Positions 1 to 5,843 of a stretch of 6,254 nucleotides of DNA are shown here, one piece after another; position 1 is the stretch's first letter, and each line of letters begins with the position of its first letter. The translations under genes were made by a program, and so were the position numbers. This DNA comes from Chitinivibrionales bacterium (GTDB lineage Bacteria; Fibrobacterota; Chitinivibrionia; Chitinivibrionales; WJKA01): positions 1 to 6,254 of the forward strand of contig WJKA01000342.1 of the NCBI GenBank assembly GCA_014729375.1, given 5' to 3'. The notes under the pieces were generated by a model that worked only from the letters and a program-made list of their open reading frames with translations, was not told where the DNA came from and made no database searches.

Positions 1-1580
1 CCCCGGAGCACGCGGCGGACCGATTGATCGAGCTGTGCAGGGGTCGGTGGCGCCACTGGAAGAGAATAGCCGTTGCAGATTGCATCACATCCGGCTTCGT
101 ATGAAAACGTATTCGGCCCGCAATCTGAGATCACAAACCCACGCATTCCCCACTGGTTCCTGAGCACTTCGGTAAGCAGAAACGAGCTGGCACAGGCATG
201 CTCGCCATTGAGTTTAGAAAACGCGCACATGGAATTATATGCACCGGCTTCCACAAATGCCGCTTTATATGCCGGCATATAGGTTTGCCAGAGATCGCGG
301 ATACCGATTATAGCATCTCCTCCATGGCGACTGGCTTCGGGACCCGCGGAAAGAAAATGCTTGGGCATGGCCGCTGCTTTATTGTAGCCTCCGCATACCC
401 GCTGTATTTCTTCAACAAACGCAACCATGAAGCGGGAGGCAAGATACGGACACTCGCCGTAGGTCTCCTGGGTCCGTCCCCACCGCGGATCGCGAGCAAG
501 ATCGCCTAACGGGCTGAACGGTGTAATGGCGATATCCTCCTGTTCTCTCCAGTTATCCTTGTTTGCGAAAGCGCGGCCCTCATCGGAAATCGCCTCAGCC
601 ACGCGCCGCATCATTTCGGTATCCCAGGTGGCCGCCATGGCAATGGAATGAGGAAAAGTGGTTGCTACACCATGCGCCTTGCCGTGAACCCATTCGGATT
701 CAATCGGAAATTTTGATAAACCAAGACGGTCTATTGCAGGATGAGCGCCGTTAAGAAAATCCATTTTTTCATCATCGGTCAAGCGGCCGAGAAGATCATC
801 GATCCGCTCCTCGACAGGAAGTGAAGGATTCTTGAACGGCATCGAATCGGCGAATGTATTCTCATCAATCATCGTAATTGAAATAGTGCTGCTCTGCGGG
901 CCGACAATTGCGGTTGCGCCCTGGAAGTAGCCGTTCTTTTCGGCAATAAGGTAGTATACCAGCGGCTCGATTCCTGCGCGGCTTAAAGCAGAGATTGCCT
1001 GTTTTTTGCCTAACGAACGGTTGTCGTCGCCGGCGGAACCATTCGCTTCATTTCCGGATAAAGAAAAACGGACATTCCGGTTAGTGATTCTCCCGCCAAC
1101 TGCAATCAGCGGCGACTGGGTGGTAAATGTTGCCCGGCCGGAAGATATGGAAAGCAAAAAGGCGCCGGATAAAGATGTGGTTGGAATTCGAACCGACGAG
1201 TTGCCGGATTGCGCGCGGATAACAAGAGCACCTTTTAGATTGTATAAATATACCGTGCTTTTTCCGGCATGATGCGTTTGTATAATCAGCGCATTATCGG
1301 TAATGTGCAGCTTTGGAGCAGAGCTGTGCAATGGTGCGGCCGCGGGATTCATCCCCTGACGGGTTGCCGTGCCGGATAAATCAAAAAAGCCGGAGGCATC
1401 GGTGGTTGCAGAAAGATCTGTATTGCAAAGGCTTACTGTCGCTCCCTGTACCCCGGAACCTGATTTATCGGTCACATAGCCGCTGTATGATACGGCATAG
1501 GAATGTAGAAAAAATCCGGCAGTAAGCACAGTGAGAAACACACTGCGCAATATTGGTAGTTGAGCATAGTTGCAGAACAT
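1..1580 (-). CDS. Secreted glycoside hydrolase family 3 enzyme, N-terminal part (cut by left window edge)
   Basis: Probable exported beta-glycosidase (beta-glucosidase or beta-xylosidase type) that would release sugars from plant or other polysaccharide fragments outside the cytoplasm. The frame is open for 526 codons with no stop. Residues 1-29 form a signal peptide with a hydrophobic core and probable cleavage after HSYA. Residues 31-70 look like the start of a carboxypeptidase-regulatory-like domain (GATVSL, TTDASGFFDLSG), which seems to resume at about 207-238 (KNGYFQGATAIV). Between them, about 88-152 resemble a sorting-tail beta-sandwich (VYLYNLKGALV, IPTTSLSGAFLLSI). The GH3 domain starts at about 255 (VEERIDDLLGRLT) and shows DPRWGRTQETYGE (364-376), KHF (408-410), KLNGE (456-460) and GFVISDCG, with Asp486 as the expected nucleophile. 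The C-terminal domain that normally holds the acid/base residue lies outside the window. The start is supported by GGGGAGG five bases upstream (1586-1592) and an in-frame stop shortly before. GH3 membership is secure; substrate is not decidable. Confidence 0.93.
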   Translation of the reverse strand, partial: MFCNYAQLPILRSVFLTVLTAGFFLHSYAVSYSGYVTDKSGSGVQGATVSLCNTDLSATTDASGFFDLSGTATRQGMNPAAAPLHSSAPKLHITDNALIIQTHHAGKSTVYLYNLKGALVIRAQSGNSSVRIPTTSLSGAFLLSISSGRATFTTQSPLIAVGGRITNRNVRFSLSGNEANGSAGDDNRSLGKKQAISALSRAGIEPLVYYLIAEKNGYFQGATAIVGPQSSTISITMIDENTFADSMPFKNPSLPVEERIDDLLGRLTDDEKMDFLNGAHPAIDRLGLSKFPIESEWVHGKAHGVATTFPHSIAMAATWDTEMMRRVAEAISDEGRAFANKDNWREQEDIAITPFSPLGDLARDPRWGRTQETYGECPYLASRFMVAFVEEIQRVCGGYNKAAAMPKHFLSAGPEASRHGGDAIIGIRDLWQTYMPAYKAAFVEAGAYNSMCAFSKLNGEHACASSFLLTEVLRNQWGMRGFVISDCGPNTFSYEAGCDAICNGYSLPVAPPTPAQLDQSVRRVLR

Positions 1581-1670
1581 GCGATCCTCCCCTTGGGTAA
1601 TGGTTTGATTTCATCTGTTGGAAATATAGGGAAGTAAGGAAGGTAAAACCCTGCATTCAAATTGCTTTTA

Positions 1671-1697
1671 TTGACATACTAATTTAATTAATATATT
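1671..1697 (+). promoter_or_regulatory. Weak second promoter candidate upstream of the toxin-antitoxin genes
   Basis: TTGACA at 1671-1676 is followed after 15 bases by TATATT at 1692-1697, in a very AT-rich stretch. The spacer is shorter than the preferred 17, so this is less convincing than the promoter at 1768-1796. The same AT-rich stretch may also hold the promoter of the divergent GH3 gene; on the minus strand only a poor TTGGTT/TAAATT pair could be found. Confidence 0.22.
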
Positions 1698-1722
1698 TTT
1701 CAGGAACCAATACGCCCGAATC

Positions 1723-1764
1723 ATGATCGGGCAAAGGTACAAAAGTTCGTCCGTCCCCGATCAT
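1723..1764. promoter_or_regulatory. Inverted repeats just upstream of the toxin-antitoxin promoter, possible operator
   Basis: ATGATCGGG at 1723-1731 is matched by its exact reverse complement CCCGATCAT at 1756-1764, 24 bases apart. The left arm also belongs to a smaller hairpin-like repeat, GCCCGA (1714-1719) with TCGGGC (1727-1732). The right arm ends four bases before the -35 element at 1768. Type II antitoxins of the Phd/YefM kind usually bind palindromic operators at their own promoter, so this is a plausible autoregulatory site; a binding site for another regulator is equally possible. Confidence 0.45.
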
Positions 1765-1767
1765 TTG

Positions 1768-1796
1768 TTGACAAGGATGGCGATATGAGGTATATT
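1768..1796 (+). promoter_or_regulatory. Sigma-70-type promoter of the antitoxin-toxin(-regulator) transcript
   Basis: A perfect TTGACA (1768-1773) is separated by exactly 17 bases from TATATT (1791-1796), placing the transcript start near 1803. That lies downstream of the ATG at 1785, which argues that the antitoxin is translated from the later ATG at 1839. Confidence 0.65.
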
Positions 1797-1801
1797 TTAT
1801 C

Positions 1802-1822
1802 TATAGCCATGTTTATAGCCAT
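1802..1822 (+). repeat. Short direct repeat in the antitoxin leader
   Basis: TATAGCCAT occurs at 1802-1810 and again at 1814-1822, a 12-base period, covering the predicted transcript start and early leader. It could be part of an operator; chance duplication is possible at this length. Confidence 0.4.
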
Positions 1823-1828
1823 TTTACT

Positions 1829-1833
1829 GGGAG
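1829..1833 (+). promoter_or_regulatory. Ribosome binding site that sets the antitoxin start
   Basis: GGGAG stands five bases before the ATG at 1839. The in-frame ATG at 1785 lies inside the promoter spacer, so this site favours the shorter 77-residue product. Confidence 0.6.
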
Positions 1834-1838
1834 TCCGT

Positions 1839-2072
1839 ATGATCACCGTATCCAAAGGGGTTCTGAAAAACCGCATGCTGGAATATTTCCGGAATGTAGA
1901 AAAGACGGGTGAAGAACTTATAGTCACCGATCACCGAAAGCCGGTGCTGAAAGTTGTTCCCTTAAAGAAAGAAGCAAAGCTCAAGGAAACATTTGCCCGG
2001 TATCAGGGCAAAGCGATCTATCATGCACCGGTTGATGGGCCGGAAACCGGTGAATGGGGGGACCTGGCGTGA
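1839..2072 (+). CDS. Phd/YefM-family antitoxin
   Basis: Probable antitoxin of a type II toxin-antitoxin pair: a small DNA-binding protein that neutralises the downstream PIN nuclease and represses its own promoter. The 77-residue product begins MITVSKGVLKNRMLEYF, continues through EKTGEELIVTDHRKPVLKV (about residues 20-39), and so follows the Phd/YefM pattern: an N-terminal fold ending in a strand that reads I/V-T-x-x-x-K-P-V, then a charged helix and an extended C-terminal tail (GPETGEWGDLA) that would bind the toxin. ATG 1839 is preferred over ATG 1785 because the promoter at 1768-1796 would start transcription after 1785, GGGAG precedes 1839, and the family normally starts here; the extra 18 residues would give an implausible hydrophobic leader. 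Its TGA shares one base with the toxin ATG, indicating translational coupling. The family call is strong, the exact start fairly strong. Confidence 0.88.
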   Translation: MITVSKGVLKNRMLEYFRNVEKTGEELIVTDHRKPVLKVVPLKKEAKLKETFARYQGKAIYHAPVDGPETGEWGDLA

Positions 2073-2449
2073 TGGTCCTCGATACGTGCGCGGTCCTATG
2101 GATGGCTTTCAGCAGAGATAAATTTACTCCTTCCACTCTTTCAAAACTGGACAGTGCCTCCCACCTGATTATAAACAGCATGTGTTTCTGGGAAATCGAT
2201 ATCAAGGTCAAAAAGGGAAAGCTTGAAATACCGATAAGCGTAAACGAACTTGCCGGTCTTTATGCCGGCAATACGCATGTCAGGATCGTTGCACCGGACA
2301 TCGGCATAATTCTCACCTCGCTTGAACTTGACTGGAAACACCGCGATCCTGTGGATAGAATTGTTGTCGCTACTGCACAAAAAGAAAATTCACCGATAGT
2401 CACATCGGATAAAATCATCAAAAAATTTTATCACCCGACAACTATTTGA
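2072..2449 (+). CDS. vapC: PIN-domain ribonuclease toxin (VapC-like)
   Basis: Toxin partner of the preceding antitoxin. PIN-domain toxins are Mg2+-dependent RNases that cut specific RNAs, often tRNA or rRNA, to arrest growth; the target here cannot be read from sequence. The 125-residue protein is of normal family length. It starts MVLDTCAVLWM with metal-binding Asp4, has Glu41 in CFWEID, the pair Asp92/Asp95 in HRDPVDRIVVATA, and Asp113 in VTSDK, so the acidic active-site set appears complete and the toxin is probably functional. The ATG overlaps the antitoxin stop (TGATG). A longer reading from ATG 2054 would add six residues (MGGPGV) before the canonical PIN start and is less likely. The symbol is a family-level label: antitoxins of the Phd type also pair with such PIN proteins, and the pair is not assignable to a studied system. 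Confidence 0.9.
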   Translation: MVLDTCAVLWMAFSRDKFTPSTLSKLDSASHLIINSMCFWEIDIKVKKGKLEIPISVNELAGLYAGNTHVRIVAPDIGIILTSLELDWKHRDPVDRIVVATAQKENSPIVTSDKIIKKFYHPTTI

Positions 2450-2472
2450 TCCGCACAGGATAAGCTTTAATT

Positions 2473-4029
2473 GTGAACCACTCCGACACGAGCAAACCTG
2501 CCATACAAAAAGCATGCACCTGGATCCGGCAATCCATTGCCGGTAAAAAGTTCCCTCCCGGCTCACGGCTTCCGAATATCAAAGCGCTTGCGCGCCTGGC
2601 AGGCGTCTCACCGGTAACCATGGTACGTGCGGTTTCGCTTCTGAAAGATCGCGGCATTCTGGAAGGTGTCCGGGGGCAACGAACCAGGGTGCCGGACCCT
2701 TACACGCAACACTCCGATACCGCAGCCGGTGATACGTCCCCTTTTAAAATCCCCCCTGATGTCTATACCTGGGAACGGGTAAAGGAACAAATCGAAAAAG
2801 ACCTGATAACCGGCGCATTTTCCCCCGCTCCCCTGCTGCCGTCATGCAAAGAGCTTCAGTATCGATATTCAACCTCATTCAAAACTTTGAAAAAGGCACT
2901 CTCTTCGCTTGAAGGTGAAGGCATGCTGGTCCGGCAGGGAAACGGCTATGCCATTCCAGCAGTATCGCGCGGGAGAAACTACGCCTCAATTACCTTGATC
3001 GGCGCGGGCGACATTAAGGGGAATCTCAATCTCGGTGCGCTCGATGAAAATTTCGTGCGCCTTCTTGAGCTTGAATGTGCACGATCGGGAGTGAATCTTG
3101 ATGTTATCACCTATTATTACGACAAGAAAAAACTCGTTTTCTCCCTGAAAGGCGCCCCCTTGTCGCTCAGCAGCCATACAACCGAAGGATATATTTATCT
3201 CTATCTGGGAGAGGAACACGGACCTGAAGACGTCATCGCCATGCTCTATTCATTTAAAAAGCCGATTGCGGTAATCGATGATATTGGAGGATGGAAATTG
3301 CCGCGTCCGCTTGCCCCGCGTTCCGATATAACCAGGTTCGTTTCCGTAATTTCGGAAAAGCCTGGAACACTGTGCGCCCGGTATCTTCTGAGCAAAGGTC
3401 ACAAGCAGTGTGCATTTTTTTCGCCTTTCCACGCGGCACAATGGTCAAAAAACCGTCTTGCGGGCATTATCGACCAATATTCGCGGGCAGGAGAAGGCTG
3501 TTCGGTCACTCCCTTTACGCTCGACAATTTCATCGCAGAATCGGACTATGCGCAGGTGCCCAAAACCCGCCGGCATAGCATGACTTTTGCCGATATGGCA
3601 AAATCCTGGATGAGCAATATTCCTGCATCATACCAGTATCATTTCGAACCGCTCATCAGAGAAGTGCTCGATTATATCGGAATGCCCCGCGCTGAAATTC
3701 GCAGTCAACTGGAACCGCTGTTTGACAGGGCGCTTACCCGCACCGAAATAACCGCCTGGATAGGCGCCAATGACCTGGTCGCCGTCATGGCCCTTGACTT
3801 CTGCAAGCGGAAGCATGTGCCGGTGCCCGGAAAAATATCGGTGATCGGTTTTGATGACAGCAGCGAGGCGCTTCGCAATCAACTCTCGTCATACAATTTC
3901 AATCACCTCGCACTGGCCCATGCCTGTATCAACTCCATTCTCCGCCCCGGATCCATTCGCACGCTGCGCAAAAAGAACGTGGTTGACATTGACGGACTTG
4001 TTATGGAGCGAAGCAGTTGCGGGAAATGA
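2473..4029 (+). CDS. Transcriptional regulator with two GntR-like winged-helix domains and a LacI-type sensor domain
   Basis: Probable ligand-responsive DNA-binding regulator, 518 residues. The first GntR-like winged helix spans about residues 9-73 (KFPPGSRLPNIKALARLAGV, then SPVTMVRAVSLLKDRGIL). A second follows at about 97-163 (LPSCKELQYRYSTS, LEGEGMLVRQGNGYAI), joined by a short linker rich in Asp, Thr and Pro. From about 168 to the end the chain looks like a LacI/periplasmic-binding-protein fold: LLSKGHKQCAFFSP (305-318), KNRLAGI (326-332), and AWIGANDLVAVMALDF (428-443) followed by VPVPGKISVIGFDDSSEA (449-466). This fold usually binds sugars or nucleosides. The start codon is GTG, the next in-frame Met is residue 50 and would delete the first helix-turn-helix motif; AGGA lies 12 bases upstream, a rather long spacing. 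It begins 23 bases after the toxin stop with no visible terminator between, so co-transcription is likely. Targets are unknown; the neighbouring secreted GH3 enzyme is an obvious candidate but this is inference. Confidence 0.88.
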   Translation: MNHSDTSKPAIQKACTWIRQSIAGKKFPPGSRLPNIKALARLAGVSPVTMVRAVSLLKDRGILEGVRGQRTRVPDPYTQHSDTAAGDTSPFKIPPDVYTWERVKEQIEKDLITGAFSPAPLLPSCKELQYRYSTSFKTLKKALSSLEGEGMLVRQGNGYAIPAVSRGRNYASITLIGAGDIKGNLNLGALDENFVRLLELECARSGVNLDVITYYYDKKKLVFSLKGAPLSLSSHTTEGYIYLYLGEEHGPEDVIAMLYSFKKPIAVIDDIGGWKLPRPLAPRSDITRFVSVISEKPGTLCARYLLSKGHKQCAFFSPFHAAQWSKNRLAGIIDQYSRAGEGCSVTPFTLDNFIAESDYAQVPKTRRHSMTFADMAKSWMSNIPASYQYHFEPLIREVLDYIGMPRAEIRSQLEPLFDRALTRTEITAWIGANDLVAVMALDFCKRKHVPVPGKISVIGFDDSSEALRNQLSSYNFNHLALAHACINSILRPGSIRTLRKKNVVDIDGLVMERSSCGK

Positions 4030-4064
4030 CTATAGACACAAGTTTTGGCGGGATTTAAAGCGAA

Positions 4065-4099
4065 AGCGGCAGAGAAACAAATTCACTGCCGCTCTTTTT
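4065..4099 (+). terminator. Intrinsic terminator after the regulator gene
   Basis: AGCGGCAG (4065-4072) pairs perfectly with CTGCCGCT (4086-4093) around a 13-base loop and is followed by CTTTTT. It sits between two convergent genes. On the minus strand the same stem is followed only by TTCGCTTT, so it may stop the gene coming from the right less efficiently. Confidence 0.8.
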
Positions 4100-4123
4100 C
4101 CTGAACCAAAAAAAGATCTGTCA

Positions 4124-4984
4124 TCAGGGAACCATCAGATTTTGTGCGGCCTGATAGTGATCACTTGTCACATTGATTATATACATGCCTGAAGCAAGTG
4201 ATTGAAACGGAATTGTGATTGCCCCTTGCGTCCGGGTCTGGTGAAACAGTGTCTTGCCGTCAATCGAATTCACCGAGATCGTTGAACGGATCAGGTTCGG
4301 CAGCTCAATCGATACACCGGTTGCGCTTCGGGCGACAGTAAGCGGAGCGCTTTCTGTTCCCATTCTTTTCTGAGCAGCGGTTGTATTGCCGGTGGCATCA
4401 AGACAATAATATAAAGGAGAATCTTTATGATACTGCGATACAGCAATCCACATCGGATATTCGGTCATATCCCAGTTGTCTTCGGATATGCCACCTTTTG
4501 CTGGAACGATTATTTTGAATGTAACCAGATTTTCATAATCGGTACTGAATCCTGTCTCCTGCATGGTTACATCCTCATTCAGTCGGAAGCCTTCTTCGCC
4601 ATACGGCCAGGCGATCCTGTTTCGAAAGTGCCCGGCATTAACATCGGTAAAGAAATAGTCGGAAGCTTTGGCAACATCGGTTCCAACCGATTTCGGAACA
4701 TTGCGTGTCATATGCCCGAAGAAAAAATGCTTATCCGAATCCTTCCCTACAACAAATTTAATCGTCACAGTATCACCTACCTGACAAGGTATTATTGAAT
4801 ATGCGTCCGGCTCATATGCTTCGTATATATTATTGCCGATATCGACAGGTGACGGTTCCGCACAAACAGCATACCGTTCATTGCTGTTGTTTGAATCGAA
4901 CCATGGACAGTCTTGTGCGAATAGTGTCCCTGCAATAAAACATACCATGAATATGCAAGCTGTTAATAAATTTGATTTTTGCAT
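4124..4984 (-). CDS. Exported protein of unrecognised family with C-terminal sorting-tail-like domain
   Basis: Function not recognised. The 286-residue product has a clear signal peptide (hydrophobic core 6-22, probable cleavage after GTLFA at 23). The mature part begins with two cysteines, Cys26 and Cys41, that could form a disulfide, then SPVDIGN (45-51), QVGDTV (68-73) and an alternating beta-rich region to about 195 with Cys67 and Cys194. The last 70 or so residues (about 214-286) look like a type IX secretion-type tail: ISVNSIDGKTLF, ITIPFQSLASGMYIINV and a short closing strand. This suggests export across the outer membrane or surface attachment, if the host has such a system. Residues 26-128 are clearly related to the divergent gene at 5844. 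The start at 4984 has an excellent ribosome binding site; a TTG six codons upstream overlaps that site and is rejected. It converges with the regulator and shares the terminator region. It could be a carbohydrate-associated or adhesive surface protein, but no motif shows this. Confidence 0.88.
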   Translation of the reverse strand: MQKSNLLTACIFMVCFIAGTLFAQDCPWFDSNNSNERYAVCAEPSPVDIGNNIYEAYEPDAYSIIPCQVGDTVTIKFVVGKDSDKHFFFGHMTRNVPKSVGTDVAKASDYFFTDVNAGHFRNRIAWPYGEEGFRLNEDVTMQETGFSTDYENLVTFKIIVPAKGGISEDNWDMTEYPMWIAVSQYHKDSPLYYCLDATGNTTAAQKRMGTESAPLTVARSATGVSIELPNLIRSTISVNSIDGKTLFHQTRTQGAITIPFQSLASGMYIINVTSDHYQAAQNLMVP

Positions 4985-4989
4985 TAGAA

Positions 4990-4998
4990 CCCCCTTTT
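4990..4998 (-). promoter_or_regulatory. G-rich ribosome binding site of the 286-residue exported protein
   Basis: On the minus strand AAAAGGGGG is followed by TTCTA and the ATG at 4984. The string resembles the site of the divergent paralog at 5831-5839, so the leader ends of the two genes may be related by the same duplication. Confidence 0.7.
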
Positions 4999-5158
4999 GC
5001 AAATCTTAAGTGTTATTGTTTATTCTTTTTGCAGCATTACCGAAATAATCTTTAATCTTCAGTGTATAGTACCCCCCTTCTCAGATACCTGAATGCTTCC
5101 GGTTAATCATAGATTCAATATCCATACAAATGTATAGCAGCGTTATTGCATAGTCAGA

Positions 5159-5187
5159 AACATACAAAAACATGTCATATTTATCAA
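5159..5187 (-). promoter_or_regulatory. Possible promoter of the 286-residue exported protein
   Basis: On the minus strand TTGATA (5187-5182) is separated by 17 bases from TATGTT (5164-5159). It would give a leader of roughly 170 bases. In such AT-rich DNA matches of this quality occur by chance, so support is weak. Confidence 0.25.
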
Positions 5188-5203
5188 CCTGTAACAGTTT
5201 TGT

Positions 5204-5231
5204 TTGAACTATTATTGTTATAAGATATTAT
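5204..5231 (+). promoter_or_regulatory. Possible rightward promoter in the intergenic gap
   Basis: TTGAAC (5204-5209), 16 bases, then TATTAT (5226-5231). It points toward the paralog at 5844 but lies over 600 bases away, so it would drive either a very long leader or a separate non-coding transcript. Weak support. Confidence 0.2.
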
Positions 5232-5457
5232 ACATACTTTTATTGATTGATAGAGGCTATGTAAGCGACAGGAAGGAGCCCCTCATCCGCCCCTTCCGAA
5301 GCTTTTCAGAGCATTTCACCTCCATTTCATTGCAGGAACCCTTTTTCAGATGATAGATTTTTTGTATATGTTATTATGCCTCATAAATTCAGGAATTCAG
5401 GGTTCAATCCTGCAAAATTATTGCTATTTGGCCGCTTTTGAAAATATCAGCAAATAA

Positions 5458-5483
5458 ATGCAACAGCATGCAACAATGCGCAA
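5458..5483 (+). repeat. Tandem ATGCAACA-type repeat
   Basis: ATGCAACA occurs at 5458-5465 and 5468-5475, a 10-base period close to one helical turn, followed directly by the variant ATGCGCAA (5476-5483). Further downstream CAATGCAT and CATTGCAT (5661-5668, 5672-5679) repeat with an 11-base period. Such spacing would fit side-by-side binding of a regulator; no known site was recognised. Confidence 0.4.
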
Positions 5484-5642
5484 ACTGGTTTAAGTGTTTT
5501 CGGTAGAATAATTAATAGAAATTCTGTATATTCTTTTTAACTTATTCTTTGTTTCATGATGCACTTCCCTGCCGAGTGCATTTTAAGTTCAGTAAAAAGT
5601 CATTCCAGGGAAGCACAGATGCGTTTTATTCGATTATGCGCG

Positions 5643-5660
5643 CAGCACGCTGCTGTTTTT
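5643..5660 (+). terminator. Small hairpin followed by five T, weak terminator candidate
   Basis: CAGCA (5643-5647), loop CGC, TGCTG (5651-5655), then TTTTT (5656-5660). The stem is only five pairs. If real it would end a rightward transcript within the gap, not one serving the gene at 5844. Confidence 0.25.
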
Positions 5661-5799
5661 CAATGCATTTTCATTGCATGTTCAGAATATTGGGCACAGG
5701 CAAACTAACAACTGTTTTTCTGCAGAAAGGAGGCAAATATTCGATTTTATCCACTTCTTTCAAATAGTTGATCAGTAATTTTCTATTTCTTTTTTTCTC

Positions 5800-5818
5800 A
5801 TCTGATCCGAGATCAGAT
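5800..5818. promoter_or_regulatory. Perfect 8-bp inverted repeat just before the right-hand paralog
   Basis: ATCTGATC (5800-5807) and GATCAGAT (5811-5818) are perfect reverse complements around CGA, ending 12 bases before the ribosome binding site. A long pyrimidine-rich run (about 5778-5799) precedes it. It could be a repressor operator or a leader hairpin influencing translation or transcription; TTTT directly follows, so weak attenuation is conceivable. No equal element was seen upstream of the paralog at 4984. Confidence 0.5.
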
Positions 5819-5830
5819 TTTATCAAATCA

Positions 5831-5839
5831 AGAGGGGGG
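5831..5839 (+). promoter_or_regulatory. G-rich ribosome binding site of the right-hand paralog
   Basis: AGAGGGGGG followed by four T and the ATG at 5844. It fixes the start of a frame that has no stop before the window edge. Confidence 0.7.
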
Positions 5840-5843
5840 TTTT

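Larger units (their letters stand above)
4985..5843. other. Long AT-rich gap between divergent paralogs, no convincing gene
   Basis: About 860 bases lie between the two divergent starts. The only open frames are short, lack ribosome binding sites, and give cysteine- and phenylalanine-rich products of no recognisable type. Visible structure includes weak promoter pairs in both directions, GGAAGG/CCTTCC (5271-5276 with 5292-5297), CAGGA/TCCTG (5390-5394 with 5408-5412), ATACA/TGTAT around 5124-5135, tandem ATGCAACA copies, a small hairpin followed by T5, and an inverted repeat at 5800-5818. The length is unusual for two divergent starts and could hold long leaders, several operators or a small RNA. 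No tRNA or known riboswitch was recognised. Confidence 0.6.

Noticed and set aside
198..509. 103-codon plus-strand open frame
   Set aside because: It lies antisense to the GH3 domain, whose conserved motifs (DPRWGR, ETYGE) are read from the other strand.
1465..1660. Short minus-strand frames starting near 1656-1660
   Set aside because: They are shifted-frame readings over the GH3 signal-peptide region; the true GH3 frame starts at 1580 with a strong ribosome binding site and continues through the catalytic domain.
1785..1838. Upstream in-frame extension of the antitoxin giving a hydrophobic 18-residue leader
   Set aside because: The ATG at 1785 lies within the promoter spacer and the -10 element falls inside the extension; the later ATG has a ribosome binding site and the canonical family start.
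2054..2071. Longer start of the PIN toxin at ATG 2054
   Set aside because: It adds MGGPGV before the canonical MVLDT start; the TGATG overlap with the antitoxin is the usual arrangement.
4985..5002. TTG start six codons upstream in the 286-residue exported protein
   Set aside because: It would place the G-rich ribosome binding site inside the coding region, and the signal peptide begins properly at the ATG at 4984.
5271..5297. GGAAGG/CCTTCC stem as a terminator
   Set aside because: Only six pairs with a 15-base loop and no T-run directly after the stem.
5398..5412. T-arm-like sequence CAGG-GTTCAAT-CCTG suggesting a tRNA
   Set aside because: The loop is one base short of the usual conserved B-box and no acceptor, D or anticodon arms can be drawn upstream.
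5549..5767. 72-codon plus-strand open frame in the intergenic gap
   Set aside because: No ribosome binding site, atypical composition, and no recognisable motif; it looks like a chance frame.
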